Both the position numbers and the translations under genes were made by a program. 64,000 nucleotides of DNA from Bacteroidota bacterium (lineage in GTDB: Bacteria > Bacteroidota > Bacteroidia > Flavobacteriales > Weeksellaceae), in contig JAFAFC010000025.1 of assembly GCA_023423715.1 (NCBI GenBank), positions 1-64,000 on the forward strand. Reading direction: 5' to 3'. This document shows, piece after piece, positions 42,406 through 51,406 of this stretch (within the stretch, counting starts at the first letter, position 1; each line of letters starts with the position of its first letter). The notes under the pieces were generated by a model. The model saw only the letters and a program-made list of their open reading frames with translations, was not told where the DNA came from and made no database searches.

Positions 42406-42840
42406 CTATTCAATTCCGAGTAATTCGACTTCAAAAATCAAAGTTGAATTCGGGCCAATTTCTTTACTAATTTGTTGATCGCCATACGCCAAATGCGGTG
42501 GAATCACAAAACGAAACTTACTTCCCACGGACATCAACTGTAAACCTTCCGTCCAACCCGAAATCACGCGATCCAGAGGAAACGAAGCCGGAACTCCACG
42601 CTGCACCGAAGAATCAAAAACCTCATCTTTAATCGTTGTTCCATGATAATGGCATTTTACTTTAGCGGTTGCTGCTGGTTTTGCACCGTCCGCAGATGTT
42701 AAAATTTCATATTGCAAGCCACTTTCCAAGGTTGTTACGCCTTCTTTTTTTGCATATTCTGCTCTGTACTCATCTCCTTCACGAAGATTTTTCTCTGCTA
42801 ATTCTTTTTTACGTCGTAATAAGACATCTGCAATTCCCAT
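42406..42840 (-). CDS. FKBP-type peptidyl-prolyl cis-trans isomerase
   Basis: A 144-residue cytoplasmic FKBP (FklB-like). An N-terminal helical part (MGIADVLLRRKKELAEKN) precedes the FKBP domain with VKCHYHGTTI, VFDSSVQRG, ISGWTEGLQLM and FVIPPHLAYGDQ. The fold and active-site aromatics are intact. ATG 42840 gives the N terminus seen in relatives; a GTG at 42858, overlapping the upstream stop codon, is the alternative. It follows the DUF5715 gene and both probably share one mRNA. Confidence 0.92.
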   Translation of the reverse strand: MGIADVLLRRKKELAEKNLREGDEYRAEYAKKEGVTTLESGLQYEILTSADGAKPAATAKVKCHYHGTTIKDEVFDSSVQRGVPASFPLDRVISGWTEGLQLMSVGSKFRFVIPPHLAYGDQQISKEIGPNSTLIFEVELLGIE

Positions 42841-42857
42841 ATAGTTTTGATTTTTCA

Positions 42858-43472
42858 CTAATAATTACGCACAGTCACATGAAAACACGCTTGATACGAC
42901 TCTTTGATATAATAGATTCGTCCAAGCTTTTCATAGTATTTTAGAACTTTTTCAAGCTCTTTTTCCAATTTTGGATTTCGCTTCAAAACGCCATCAAATC
43001 GAACATAGGAAATATCAAACGAATTTCCGTAGTTGTGCGAGCTAATCCCTAATGAAGCATTCGAATTCACTTTCCTCAAACGACATTGATCTTCTAAAGT
43101 TCGCGTTATTGAAGACACGGTCATATAGCTTTTAGTCGCATCCGCAAAGCGATTTCCGATTCGTTCTAAAGTTAATTTGGCTTTATACGTTAAATACGGA
43201 CGGCTGTATTCTAGCTTTTGAACCCGAATTCCTCGACTTTTTTTGTTCACGGATTTGAATTTCCCTGAATCTATATAGCGCTGAACCGATTTGGTATTTT
43301 GTAAAATCTTTACATTAAAACCTTTTGAAGCCGCCAAATGAGGCTTATACAAAGGTGTTGCTTCCACTTTTAATACTTCGTCAAGATCATAGCAAGACGA
43401 TTTTTTGGAACCTTGAGCCTGAACGTTGTTGAATAAAATAATGAATAAAAATAATGCAGAAAGCCTGATCAT
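42858..43472 (-). CDS. DUF5715 family protein, M15-like peptidase fold
   Basis: A 204-residue exported protein (signal peptide about 1-19, ends VQAQ) of the DUF5715 family. The C-terminal half resembles D-Ala-D-Ala carboxypeptidases of family M15/VanY: SSHNYGNSFD supplies His146 and Asp153 in the H-x6-D spacing, and FHVTV supplies His198. So a zinc site is plausible, although the catalytic base is not obvious. A role in trimming peptidoglycan peptides is inferred from the fold, not shown. Confidence 0.78.
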   Translation of the reverse strand: MIRLSALFLFIILFNNVQAQGSKKSSCYDLDEVLKVEATPLYKPHLAASKGFNVKILQNTKSVQRYIDSGKFKSVNKKSRGIRVQKLEYSRPYLTYKAKLTLERIGNRFADATKSYMTVSSITRTLEDQCRLRKVNSNASLGISSHNYGNSFDISYVRFDGVLKRNPKLEKELEKVLKYYEKLGRIYYIKESYQACFHVTVRNY

Positions 43473-43497
43473 TTAGAAAGTTTATTATTTAAAACTG

Positions 43498-43505
43498 CAA
43501 AAATA
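43498..43505 (-). promoter_or_regulatory. -7 element for the DUF5715-FKBP unit
   Basis: TATTTTTG on the minus strand, 25 nt upstream of the ATG at 43472. Confidence 0.5.
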
Positions 43506-43531
43506 GGCTTTTCTTATGTTTTCTTGAAAAA

Positions 43532-44260
43532 TTACGCTTCATCTTTTGGCGTATAGGTAATACGATTTTTGCTTTCTGAGATCACAGAAGGGTTATCTAA
43601 ACTAAATTTCTTCGTATCCAAAAGCTCCGTAAGCAGCATTCTCATTTGTTCTGCAGCGACTTCAGGAAGGTGCGATTTTTTCGCCGCTTCAATCACCTGC
43701 TTCTTACTATTCTGTTGAATTTTTGCTAAATCATCTTTAGAAAACAAATTAAAAAACTGCTCTTCTATATTGTAGTATTTATAATCGGTTTCCGTAGAAA
43801 GAATTTCGGGCGGCGGAAAATGGATCAACTTTACTTTTCTGTTTTCTTCATCCACTTCCCATTGAAATTTTTCAAAATCATAACCCACTAATATTTTAGC
43901 TTCAACAATGACTAAAGCGCGCTTTTTTGACGGAATAAAATTGAATATTTTAGATGTTTCTTCATAGTTGTAAATCTCATTGAAATGGCCTTCTGCAGAA
44001 ACTACTTTGAAAACCTTTCGCATACTTTCTGCAATGGTGTGCGAACTTTCTAAAACGACTGGTGGCTCCGATTTGAAATTTCGACTTGCCAAAAAAGCAA
44101 TAACACCACCCAAAATAAGACCCAACAAAAGCATTAAAACGATGGTTATCATTTGTGCGGATTCCGTTTGCGTCATTTGGTAGAGGAAAAAACCAAAGAA
44201 AACGAGCATTAAAATCCCTACAATCCAAAGTATCGTCTTAAATTTTTTAGTATCCATCAT
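43532..44260 (-). CDS. DUF4230 family membrane protein
   Basis: A 242-residue protein with two N-terminal membrane helices (about residues 8-26 and 33-53) and a large soluble part. The soluble part has the DUF4230 features HFNEIYNYEE, KRALVIVEAKILVGYDF and VKLIHFPPPEILS. It is probably exposed to the cytoplasm or periplasm; function is unknown. ATG 44260 (MMDTKKF) is chosen; the longer open frame begins with a TTG that is part of a TACTTTTG promoter element at 44303-44310. Confidence 0.83.
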   Translation of the reverse strand: MMDTKKFKTILWIVGILMLVFFGFFLYQMTQTESAQMITIVLMLLLGLILGGVIAFLASRNFKSEPPVVLESSHTIAESMRKVFKVVSAEGHFNEIYNYEETSKIFNFIPSKKRALVIVEAKILVGYDFEKFQWEVDEENRKVKLIHFPPPEILSTETDYKYYNIEEQFFNLFSKDDLAKIQQNSKKQVIEAAKKSHLPEVAAEQMRMLLTELLDTKKFSLDNPSVISESKNRITYTPKDEA

Positions 44261-44302
44261 GTGTTTGTTCAAATATGTAAAGGTAAAATTACAACAATTC
44301 AG

Positions 44303-44310
44303 CAAAAGTA
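44303..44310 (-). promoter_or_regulatory. -7 element for the DUF4230 gene
   Basis: TACTTTTG on the minus strand, 42 nt upstream of ATG 44260. It overlaps the TTG start of the longest reading frame. Confidence 0.45.
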
Positions 44311-44370
44311 GCTTTATAAACCGAACATCATTTTTTTAACTAAAATTCGATTTTCAATTAAAAAAAATTC

Positions 44371-44378
44371 TAAATTTG
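44371..44378 (+). promoter_or_regulatory. -7 element for the aquaporin gene
   Basis: TAAATTTG, 22 nt upstream of the ATG at 44401. Confidence 0.5.
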
Positions 44379-44400
44379 GATAACAATTAAAAAACAAATT

Positions 44401-45126
44401 ATGATTAAAAAATTATTTGCTGAGTTTTTCGGCACGTTCTGGTTGGTTTTTGGAGGTTGTGGTAGTGCGATTTTTGCATCGCAAATTGCCCCAGCTGAAA
44501 GTGGACAACTAGGTATTCTTTTGGTAGGCGTTGCATTAGCTTTCGGTCTTACTGTATTAACGATGGCGTACGCTGTTGGACATATTTCTGGAGGACATTT
44601 CAACCCCGCGGTTTCTGCTGGCTTAGTTGCTGGAGGTCGTTTTTCTGCTAAAGATTTCATTCCGTATGTAGTTGCTCAATGTGTTGGCGCAACGGCAGCC
44701 GCTGGTGCTTTGTATGTCATTTATGGTGGTGCAGGTGACGGAAGCGCAGGATCATTTGCAACGAATTTCTACGATTCGGCGGTGTATTTCGGGAAGAGTT
44801 ATACGCTTCAAGCAGCTTTTTTAGCAGAATTCCTATTGACAGCGTTTTTCCTAATTATCATTATGGGAACAACGGATAAATTCGCGAATGGAAAATTTGC
44901 TGGAATTGCTATTGGATTGGCTTTGACGTTAATTCACTTGATTTCAATTCCAATCACCAATACATCGGTAAACCCTGCAAGATCGTTGTCACAAGCTGTT
45001 TTCGTAGGCGGACAAGCCATGAGCCAACTATGGTTATTCTGGGTTGCTCCACTTTTAGGTGGAATTACAGGAGGTTTGATTTATAAATTCTTACTTCAAA
45101 GAACCGATGCGGAAGCGGCGGCTTAA
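44401..45126 (+). CDS. aqpZ: Aquaporin Z-type water channel
   Basis: A 241-residue inner-membrane MIP-family protein with six helices and two NPA half-helices: Asn68-Pro-Ala70 in SGGHFNPAVSAG and Asn191-Pro-Ala193 in NTSVNPARSL. The Arg after the second NPA (Arg194) and the His/Ile residues in the preceding strands fit water-selective aquaporins better than glycerol facilitators. Water transport under osmotic change is the likely role. Confidence 0.93.
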   Translation: MIKKLFAEFFGTFWLVFGGCGSAIFASQIAPAESGQLGILLVGVALAFGLTVLTMAYAVGHISGGHFNPAVSAGLVAGGRFSAKDFIPYVVAQCVGATAAAGALYVIYGGAGDGSAGSFATNFYDSAVYFGKSYTLQAAFLAEFLLTAFFLIIIMGTTDKFANGKFAGIAIGLALTLIHLISIPITNTSVNPARSLSQAVFVGGQAMSQLWLFWVAPLLGGITGGLIYKFLLQRTDAEAAA

Positions 45127-45154
45127 TTAAAAAAGTAAAAACATAACAAAATAC

Positions 45155-45180
45155 AAAAACCTGCACTAGTGCAGGTTTTT
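45155..45180. terminator. Bidirectional terminator, 26-bp perfect palindrome
   Basis: A continuous palindrome AAAAACCTGCAC-TAGTGCAGGTTTTT lies between the convergent aquaporin and LuxE-like genes, with A- and T-runs built into the arms. Confidence 0.88.
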
Positions 45181-45182
45181 TT

Positions 45183-46166
45183 TTATGACACCAAAAGGCT
45201 ACATCCTCGAATATCGGAATGATCTATTCTTCCTAAAACTTGGAATTTACCGTTCTGAATTTTTCCTAAATCTTGAGTGGCAATAAATGAGCACGAATGT
45301 CGATTCGCCAAATCAATAATGTTTATTGCGCCCGTTCTTCCATCCTCCATGTATGAAAATGGATCTTCGGTGTTTCGAATTAAAACACGCATCCAATTTG
45401 GAGTTTGATATTCATTTTCTCCCAACGAATAGGCTTGTGAAAGCAATTCCGTCATGGAATATTCCGAATAAATTTTGTTAGTCTGAAATCCATTTTGAAG
45501 AATCCGAAGCAACTCATCCTTGGTCATTTCTTCTTTTCGACCTTTCATTCCGCCCGTTTCAATAACGGTTAAAGATTCATTTTTTAAAAGTTGATTTGGA
45601 TGCGTTTCGCAAAAATCAAGAAAATCCAATAAGGCGAAAGAAACCCCAAACAAAAGGATTTTTTTATTTTGAAGTTGATTTAATAAGTTTAACAAATCTT
45701 CGTGATTGTATAGAAAATATCCGTTTTCTGGTTTCGCTGATTTTTTCATCAGAAAATCCACCATGTAAATTAAAGAAGAATGTGAATTTTCGGAATAACT
45801 CGGCAACAGACCAAGGAAAACATAATCTTCAGGCTTGCCAATAAACTGCTCAAAACTTCGATAAATGCTTTCTTCATACAAATGGAAATCCGTAATCCAA
45901 TGCTTAGAACGATTCATTTGTGTGGTTCCCGAACTTTGAAAATAAGTTTCTGCACTCGAATTCTGATCTAAAATCGTATGATTTTTAAACATTTCAATCG
46001 GCAAAAAAGGAATATCATTGATGTCTTTTATTACTGCTGGATTAATTTTTAAATAATCAACAAACTTTCGATAAACCTCCACATTTTCGTACTGATAACG
46101 GAATGTTTCGATACAAACTTGGGTAAATTCTTCTTCGGTTTTTATCTTAAATAGAGCATTCAGCAT
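45183..46166 (-). CDS. LuxE/PaaK family acyltransferase-like protein
   Basis: A 327-residue protein of the acyl-protein synthetase (LuxE) type, related to adenylate-forming phenylacetate-CoA ligases. Visible motifs: IPFLPIEMFKNHTI, the phosphate-binding loop YFQSSGTTQMNRSKH, IETGGMKGRKEEM and SEYSMTELLSQAY. LuxE activates fatty acids as acyl-AMP in bioluminescence, but there are no lux genes here. Its true substrate is unknown. The gene is 18 nt downstream of lpxH, which may point to a lipid or cell-envelope role (inference). Confidence 0.82.
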   Translation of the reverse strand: MLNALFKIKTEEEFTQVCIETFRYQYENVEVYRKFVDYLKINPAVIKDINDIPFLPIEMFKNHTILDQNSSAETYFQSSGTTQMNRSKHWITDFHLYEESIYRSFEQFIGKPEDYVFLGLLPSYSENSHSSLIYMVDFLMKKSAKPENGYFLYNHEDLLNLLNQLQNKKILLFGVSFALLDFLDFCETHPNQLLKNESLTVIETGGMKGRKEEMTKDELLRILQNGFQTNKIYSEYSMTELLSQAYSLGENEYQTPNWMRVLIRNTEDPFSYMEDGRTGAINIIDLANRHSCSFIATQDLGKIQNGKFQVLGRIDHSDIRGCSLLVS

Positions 46167-46184
46167 CTTTTCTCCTTCTTACTT

Positions 46185-46949
46185 TTACTGATACGTTTCA
46201 ATTCTAAAATCTACACCATCGAAAACGCCATAAGTGAAATACGAAATCCAATCGCCAAGATTGACATATTTTGCCTTTCCCTCCAAATCTAAAATCATCG
46301 GAAGGTGGCGGTGTCCGTACACGAAATAATCAATTTTTTCGGTTTTCAATTTCTCTTTGGAATAGATAATTAAGAATTCTTTATCCTCACCCAAAAACTC
46401 TTTATCTTCTTCACCTGAAATCATTTTATTCTTGGTGGAAAAGTAAATCGCCACTTTCATAGCAATATCGGGATGAAGCCAATTAAAAGCCCATTGCGCC
46501 ACTGGATTCGTGAAGAGTTTCTTCATTCGTTTATAGCCTTTATCACCTGGCCCAAGTCCGTCTCCATGCGCTAAAAGGAATTTTTTCCCCGAAATAGTGT
46601 AATATCGTTTTTCAAAATAAACAGGAATTCCCAATTCTTCTTCGAAATAATTTTTCATCCAAAGATCATGGTTTCCAACGAAGAAATAAATATCAATTCC
46701 AGCATCTTTCAACTCCGCAATTTTCCCTAAAACACGGACAAAACCTTTAGGAACTACATACTTCCACTCATGCCAAAAATCAAATAAATCGCCCATCAAA
46801 AATAAAACTTGGGCGTCTTTTTTGATTTCGTCTAGCCAACGGATAAATCGATCTTCCCGCACCTTGCTCTCTTTGGGAGTTGGCGCCCCGAAATGTTGAT
46901 CGGATGCGAAGTAGATTTTCTTGTTAGCTTGTAATTCTATTGTTGTCAT
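46185..46949 (-). CDS. lpxH: UDP-2,3-diacylglucosamine diphosphatase LpxH
   Basis: A 254-residue calcineurin-like pyrophosphatase of lipid A synthesis, acting at the inner face of the inner membrane. Metal-site motifs: FASDQHFG, MGDLFDFW, FVGNHDLW, LAHGDGLG and VYGHRHLP. LpxH-type features include the longer helical cap (GYKRMKKLFTNPVAQWAFNWLHPDI). ATG 46949 is chosen over a TTG one codon upstream. Probable operon with queD (60 nt upstream) and the LuxE-like gene. Confidence 0.92.
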   Translation of the reverse strand: MTTIELQANKKIYFASDQHFGAPTPKESKVREDRFIRWLDEIKKDAQVLFLMGDLFDFWHEWKYVVPKGFVRVLGKIAELKDAGIDIYFFVGNHDLWMKNYFEEELGIPVYFEKRYYTISGKKFLLAHGDGLGPGDKGYKRMKKLFTNPVAQWAFNWLHPDIAMKVAIYFSTKNKMISGEEDKEFLGEDKEFLIIYSKEKLKTEKIDYFVYGHRHLPMILDLEGKAKYVNLGDWISYFTYGVFDGVDFRIETYQ

Positions 46950-47009
46950 CAATGTTTTTTGAAAATACGGTGACGAATATTTTTAAACTTTCGTTCTTGA
47001 TTTTAAATC

Positions 47010-47456
47010 TTACCTATTATCTTCTGCAAACCATTCTCCATACGAGTTTTCGGTTTCGTGAAGTTTAAGATAGGCTAATTCTACAGAACTTGGAAGTTGT
47101 TTTTTAATTTTGGCGGCGATATCGTACAACATGTTTTCACACGTTGGTTGATACGGACAAAAAATCACGTTATGACCTTCGTCTTTTAATTTCTGCCCTA
47201 AATTTTGATGCGGAGAATTTCCGTTCACCAAAACCGCATGATCCCAAACATCCACAACTTCTTCCTTGACAATTTTCTTGATATCGCCGAAATCAACGAC
47301 CATTCCGTTTTTTACATTATCTAAATCGTCAATCGGTTTTCCTTTTACCGTAACAAAAAGTTTATACGAATGGCCATGCATATTTTTACATTTTCCATCG
47401 TAATTGTAGAGAACGTGAGCCGTTTCGAAGGTGAAAATTTTAGTGATGCGAATCAT
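47010..47456 (-). CDS. queD: 6-carboxytetrahydropterin synthase QueD
   Basis: A 148-residue enzyme of queuosine (preQ0) synthesis. Zinc ligands are His14, His27 and His29 (ETAHVL, MHGHSY); catalytic Cys23 is in GKCKNMHGH; the C-terminal Glu of LHETENSY binds the pterin. ATG 47456 is preferred to an upstream start, because that start would lie at or before the TATCTTTG -7 box. Only 4 nt separate the -7 box from this ATG. No other queuosine genes are in the window. Confidence 0.93.
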   Translation of the reverse strand: MIRITKIFTFETAHVLYNYDGKCKNMHGHSYKLFVTVKGKPIDDLDNVKNGMVVDFGDIKKIVKEEVVDVWDHAVLVNGNSPHQNLGQKLKDEGHNVIFCPYQPTCENMLYDIAAKIKKQLPSSVELAYLKLHETENSYGEWFAEDNR

Positions 47457-47460
47457 AGTG

Positions 47461-47468
47461 CAAAGATA
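47461..47468 (-). promoter_or_regulatory. -7 element for queD
   Basis: TATCTTTG on the minus strand is followed by CACT and then the queD ATG, implying a leaderless or nearly leaderless mRNA. Confidence 0.55.
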
Positions 47469-47526
47469 CATAATCTAATTTTCTTTTAAACGTTCATTTT
47501 ACGCCTGATAATCAAAACAAATACCC

Positions 47527-47534
47527 TATTTTTG
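47527..47534 (+). promoter_or_regulatory. -7 element for the second S9 peptidase gene
   Basis: TATTTTTG, 17 nt upstream of the ATG at 47552. Confidence 0.5.
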
Positions 47535-47551
47535 GGCGAAATCTTGTATTT

Positions 47552-49903
47552 ATGAATCTGAAAAAATTTACATTACCACTTCTTTGTTTGGTTCAATTTA
47601 CTTTTGCGCAGACGTCCAGTTTGAAATTGGAAGAAATCATGAAAGGGGAAGAGTTTATCGGCTATCAACCAGAAAATCCGGTTTGGGGTTTTGATAATGA
47701 AACGGTTTATTTTGATTGGAACCCGAAAAAAGAAGTCGGCAAAAGCACCTATTTCTGGAAAAAAGGCATGGCTCAACCTGAAAAAGCGGATGCCAATGAC
47801 GCCAAATTTTATCAAAACAGATTTGTAACGCAAGATTATCAAAACTACTATTACACGGAAGGTGGCGCCGTATATTCGTACAATTCTTCAACAAAAAAGA
47901 AGAAGAAACTATTTCAAAATTCTGGTTTTGTTTCGAATCTAAGTTTAGGGAAAAATGGTGTCGTTTTCTTTGAACAAAGTGGAAATATCTACAAAATAGA
48001 TACGCAAGAAGGAAGCTTGATCCAAATCACCAATTTTGCTAAAAAATCGTCTGAAAAAGAGGATAAAAAAGAAGATTTCTTAAAAGAGCAACAAAAGGAA
48101 CTTTTCCAATATGTTCGTGATCAAGAAACTAGAAAAAAATTCAACGAAGACAAGAAAAAACTGGTTGAAAAAGCGTTTCCAAAAGCATTTTCTGCACCAA
48201 ATGACATATGGTCTTTAGCTGCAAATCCGAATGGAAAATTCGTCACTTTTGTTGAGGGAAAAAGAGCGAGTGGTAAGCAAGAAAAGATGTTGGATTTCAT
48301 CACGGATGACGGGTACAACAAAGTAGAAGACACAAAGTCAAAAGTTTCTACTCAAAATATGTATCCTATAAAAGTGGGGATTTTCAACATTGAAAAAGAT
48401 ACCGTGTATTATGCTAATTTTTCAAAACTTAGCGGAATTGATATCGCTCCAAACTATCTAAAAGACTATCCCGCAAAGGAAACTAAAAAAGACGCGAAAA
48501 AAGATGAACGCTATTTTACGGTTGGAAAAACGATTTATAATCGCGACGGAAACATTGCCATCATGGACGTTCGCAGCCAAGACAATAAAGACAGATGGAT
48601 CGTTCAACTCAATCTTAATGATGGAAGTTTAACGGAAATCGATCATCAACACGATGACGCTTGGATTGGTGGACCTGGAATTCCAGCGCATTATTTCAGT
48701 ACTGGAAATTTAGGATTTTTAGCAGATGATGCAACTCTATTTTTCCAATCGGAAGCAACTGGTTTTTCTCATTTGTATACCTATCACATTCCAACAAAAA
48801 CAAAAAAACAACTCACCTCTGGAAATTGGGAAGTTCGTAGCGCAACGCTTTCAAAAGACAAAAAAAGTTTCTATTTATCGACCAATACAACTCATCCGGG
48901 AAATCGCGAATTCTATAAAATGTCGGTTTCAGGAGGAAACCTTCAACCTATTCTAACTCAAGATGGAGCACATGAAGTTTCACTTTCGCCCGACGAGAAG
49001 AAACTTATAGTACGGTATTCTTACAAAGATAAACCTTGGGAATTGTACGTTTCTCCAAACCAAGAAAAGGCAAAACTTCAACAAATCACGAAATCAACCA
49101 CTGCTGAATTTAATTCGTATTCATGGAGAAAACCCGAAGTAATCACCTATAAAGCGCAAGATGGAAAAACGATTTATGCGCGTTTATACCAACCTCAGCA
49201 AAATGCCAAAAATACGGCAGCCGTTATTTTTGTTCATGGTGCAGGGTATCTTCAAAACGCCCATAATTGGTGGAGCAATTACCATCGCGAATACATGTTC
49301 CATAACTTGTTAGTGGATCAAGGCTATACAGTTTTGGACATCGATTATCGTGCAAGTGATGGTTACGGAAGAGATACAAGAACGGGAATCTATCGCCATA
49401 TGGGAGGAAAAGATCTATCCGATCATGTTGATGGCAAAAAATATTTGGTCCAAAACTTAGGAATCAATCCTGACAAAGTAGGAATTTACGGTGGAAGTTA
49501 TGGTGGCTTTATAACATTGATGGCTTTATTAACCGAGCCAAAAGAGTTTAAAGTTGGTGCAGCTTTACGATCCGTGACGGATTGGGCGCATTACAACCAC
49601 GGATATACGGGAAATATTCTCAATTATCCGGAAACCGACCCTAAAGCATACAAACAATCTTCACCCATTTATTTCGCTGAAAATCTAGAAGGAAAACTTC
49701 TGATGTTGCACGGAATGGTTGATGATAATGTGGAATACAAAGACATTGTACGACTTTCGCAACGTTTTATTGAGTTGGGTAAAAAAGATTGGGACCTTGC
49801 CTCTTTCCCTGTGGAAGCGCATGGTTTCAAAGAATCGTATTCTTGGTATGATGAGTATCGCCGAATTTTAGAACATTTCAACAAAAATTTATTGAATAAA
49901 TAA
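47552..49903 (+). CDS. S9 family prolyl oligopeptidase-like protease
   Basis: A 783-residue exported serine peptidase. Signal peptide about 1-20 (ends TFAQ), a beta-propeller-type region (about 30-520) with a Lys/Glu-rich insertion near residues 165-215, and a C-terminal alpha/beta hydrolase with Ser649 in GGSYGGF, an Asp in GMVDDNVEY and the His in EAHGFKESYSW. It differs from the DPP IV-like protein at 37116-39257 in the propeller and insertion, so it probably has another peptide specificity. A single-gene unit with its own promoter and terminator. Confidence 0.93.
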   Translation: MNLKKFTLPLLCLVQFTFAQTSSLKLEEIMKGEEFIGYQPENPVWGFDNETVYFDWNPKKEVGKSTYFWKKGMAQPEKADANDAKFYQNRFVTQDYQNYYYTEGGAVYSYNSSTKKKKKLFQNSGFVSNLSLGKNGVVFFEQSGNIYKIDTQEGSLIQITNFAKKSSEKEDKKEDFLKEQQKELFQYVRDQETRKKFNEDKKKLVEKAFPKAFSAPNDIWSLAANPNGKFVTFVEGKRASGKQEKMLDFITDDGYNKVEDTKSKVSTQNMYPIKVGIFNIEKDTVYYANFSKLSGIDIAPNYLKDYPAKETKKDAKKDERYFTVGKTIYNRDGNIAIMDVRSQDNKDRWIVQLNLNDGSLTEIDHQHDDAWIGGPGIPAHYFSTGNLGFLADDATLFFQSEATGFSHLYTYHIPTKTKKQLTSGNWEVRSATLSKDKKSFYLSTNTTHPGNREFYKMSVSGGNLQPILTQDGAHEVSLSPDEKKLIVRYSYKDKPWELYVSPNQEKAKLQQITKSTTAEFNSYSWRKPEVITYKAQDGKTIYARLYQPQQNAKNTAAVIFVHGAGYLQNAHNWWSNYHREYMFHNLLVDQGYTVLDIDYRASDGYGRDTRTGIYRHMGGKDLSDHVDGKKYLVQNLGINPDKVGIYGGSYGGFITLMALLTEPKEFKVGAALRSVTDWAHYNHGYTGNILNYPETDPKAYKQSSPIYFAENLEGKLLMLHGMVDDNVEYKDIVRLSQRFIELGKKDWDLASFPVEAHGFKESYSWYDEYRRILEHFNKNLLNK

Positions 49904-49907
49904 AAGT

Positions 49908-49936
49908 AAAATCCTCACCATTTGGGTGAGGATTTT
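49908..49936. terminator. Bidirectional terminator between S9 peptidase and aceA
   Basis: A 12-bp perfect stem AAAATCCTCACC / GGTGAGGATTTT with a 5-nt loop. The gap to the convergent aceA stop (49977) is otherwise AT-rich and featureless. Confidence 0.88.
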
Positions 49937-49976
49937 ACATTAAAATTGGAATTAAATAATTAAATAACAAATACTA

Positions 49977-51269
49977 TTAATGAAACTGTTCTTCTTCAGT
50001 GGAGCCCGCTAGCGCAGTTGTAGAAACCTTTCCAGAAGTCACTACGGTTTGAACTGTATCGAAATATCCCGTTCCTACAAAACTTTGATGTTTCACCGCT
50101 CGGAAACCTTTGGCTTGAAGTGCAAATTCTCGTTCTTGCAATTCAGAATAGCCTGCCATACCACGTTCACGGTAAGCCGAAGCCAATTCAAACATCGATG
50201 TATTAAGTGCATGAAAGCCTGCTAATGTTATAAATTGAAACTTGTATCCCATTGCTGCCAATTCTTCTCTAAATGTTTCCATTTCGGCAACGGATAATTT
50301 TGCTGCCCAATTAAAAGAAGGTGAACAATTGTAAGCCAGCATTTTTCCAGGAAATTTTGCATGAATACCTTCGGCAAATTTTCTTGCATACTCTAAATCC
50401 GGATTTGAGGTTTCCATCCAAATTAAATCCGCATATGGAGCATACGCCAAACCACGAGCAATTCCTTGTCCCACACCATTATTCACTTTATAAAAACCTT
50501 CGGAAGTTCGCTCACCAAGAATAATAAATTCGTGATCCCGCTCATCGATATCGGAAGTCAACAAATCTGCTGCATCAGCATCGGTTCTCGCAACCAAAAC
50601 CGTGGGAACGCCGCATACATCGGATGCTAAACGAGCCGCAACCAGTTTGTTAATCGCTTCTTGTGTAGGCACCAACACTTTGCCGCCCAAATGACCACAC
50701 TTTTTTGCAGAAGAAAGTTGATCTTCAAAATGAACGCCCGCGGCACCTGCTTCTATCATTTGTTTCATCAACTCAAAAGCATTGAGATTCCCACCAAAAC
50801 CCGCTTCAGCATCTGCAACAATGGGAACCAAATAGTTTCTCCGATTAACTTCATCCACACAATTCACACTTTGAATTTGATCCGCGCGCAACAACGCATT
50901 GTTAATTCGTTTCACTACAGACGGAACTGAATTCGCAGGATACAAACTTTGATCGGGATACATTTCGCCTGAAAGATTTGCATCCGCCGCCACTTGCCAA
51001 CCTGAAAGATAAATCGCTTCTAAACCAGCATCCACTTCCTGAACGGCTTGATTTCCTGTTAATGCTCCCAAACCTGCTACAAATGGTTGTGAATTTAATT
51101 TTTGCCATAGTGTTTTTGCCATTTCGGTCGCTATCGTGTATTCTATCGTATAGCTGCCTCGAAGTTTTAGCACATCTTCGGCTGTATAAGGCCTTTCAAC
51201 ACCTTTCCATCTTGGGTTTTCTGCCCAATCTTTTTCTAAATTTTGGATTTTTAATTCTTGCTTTGTCAT
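49977..51269 (-). CDS. aceA: Isocitrate lyase
   Basis: A 430-residue enzyme that splits isocitrate to glyoxylate and succinate, the first step of the glyoxylate shunt. The active-site loop KKCGH is present with Cys191. VPIVADAEAGFGG and VARTDADAADLLTSD carry metal- and substrate-binding residues. Length matches the family. ATG 51269 gives MTKQELKIQ; the open frame reaches 31 codons further up without family similarity. It follows aceB by 137 nt; a small 6-bp stem (51354-51370) lies in that gap. Confidence 0.96.
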   Translation of the reverse strand: MTKQELKIQNLEKDWAENPRWKGVERPYTAEDVLKLRGSYTIEYTIATEMAKTLWQKLNSQPFVAGLGALTGNQAVQEVDAGLEAIYLSGWQVAADANLSGEMYPDQSLYPANSVPSVVKRINNALLRADQIQSVNCVDEVNRRNYLVPIVADAEAGFGGNLNAFELMKQMIEAGAAGVHFEDQLSSAKKCGHLGGKVLVPTQEAINKLVAARLASDVCGVPTVLVARTDADAADLLTSDIDERDHEFIILGERTSEGFYKVNNGVGQGIARGLAYAPYADLIWMETSNPDLEYARKFAEGIHAKFPGKMLAYNCSPSFNWAAKLSVAEMETFREELAAMGYKFQFITLAGFHALNTSMFELASAYRERGMAGYSELQEREFALQAKGFRAVKHQSFVGTGYFDTVQTVVTSGKVSTTALAGSTEEEQFH

Positions 51270-51406
51270 GATATTTTGGATTTGATAGTTTCTAATATTT
51301 TGTTGAAATAGTACCTCTAAAATTAAAAGGAAGTTGACACTAAAGCCCTTCCCTTCACCCAACTGGTGAAAGTTTCAAGCTCGTAAAGTCTTAATTTTAA
51401 ATAGGT

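Noticed and set aside
45183..46166. LuxE-like gene as evidence for bioluminescence.
   Set aside because: No luciferase (luxAB) or luxCD genes are present; the family is broader than lux operons.
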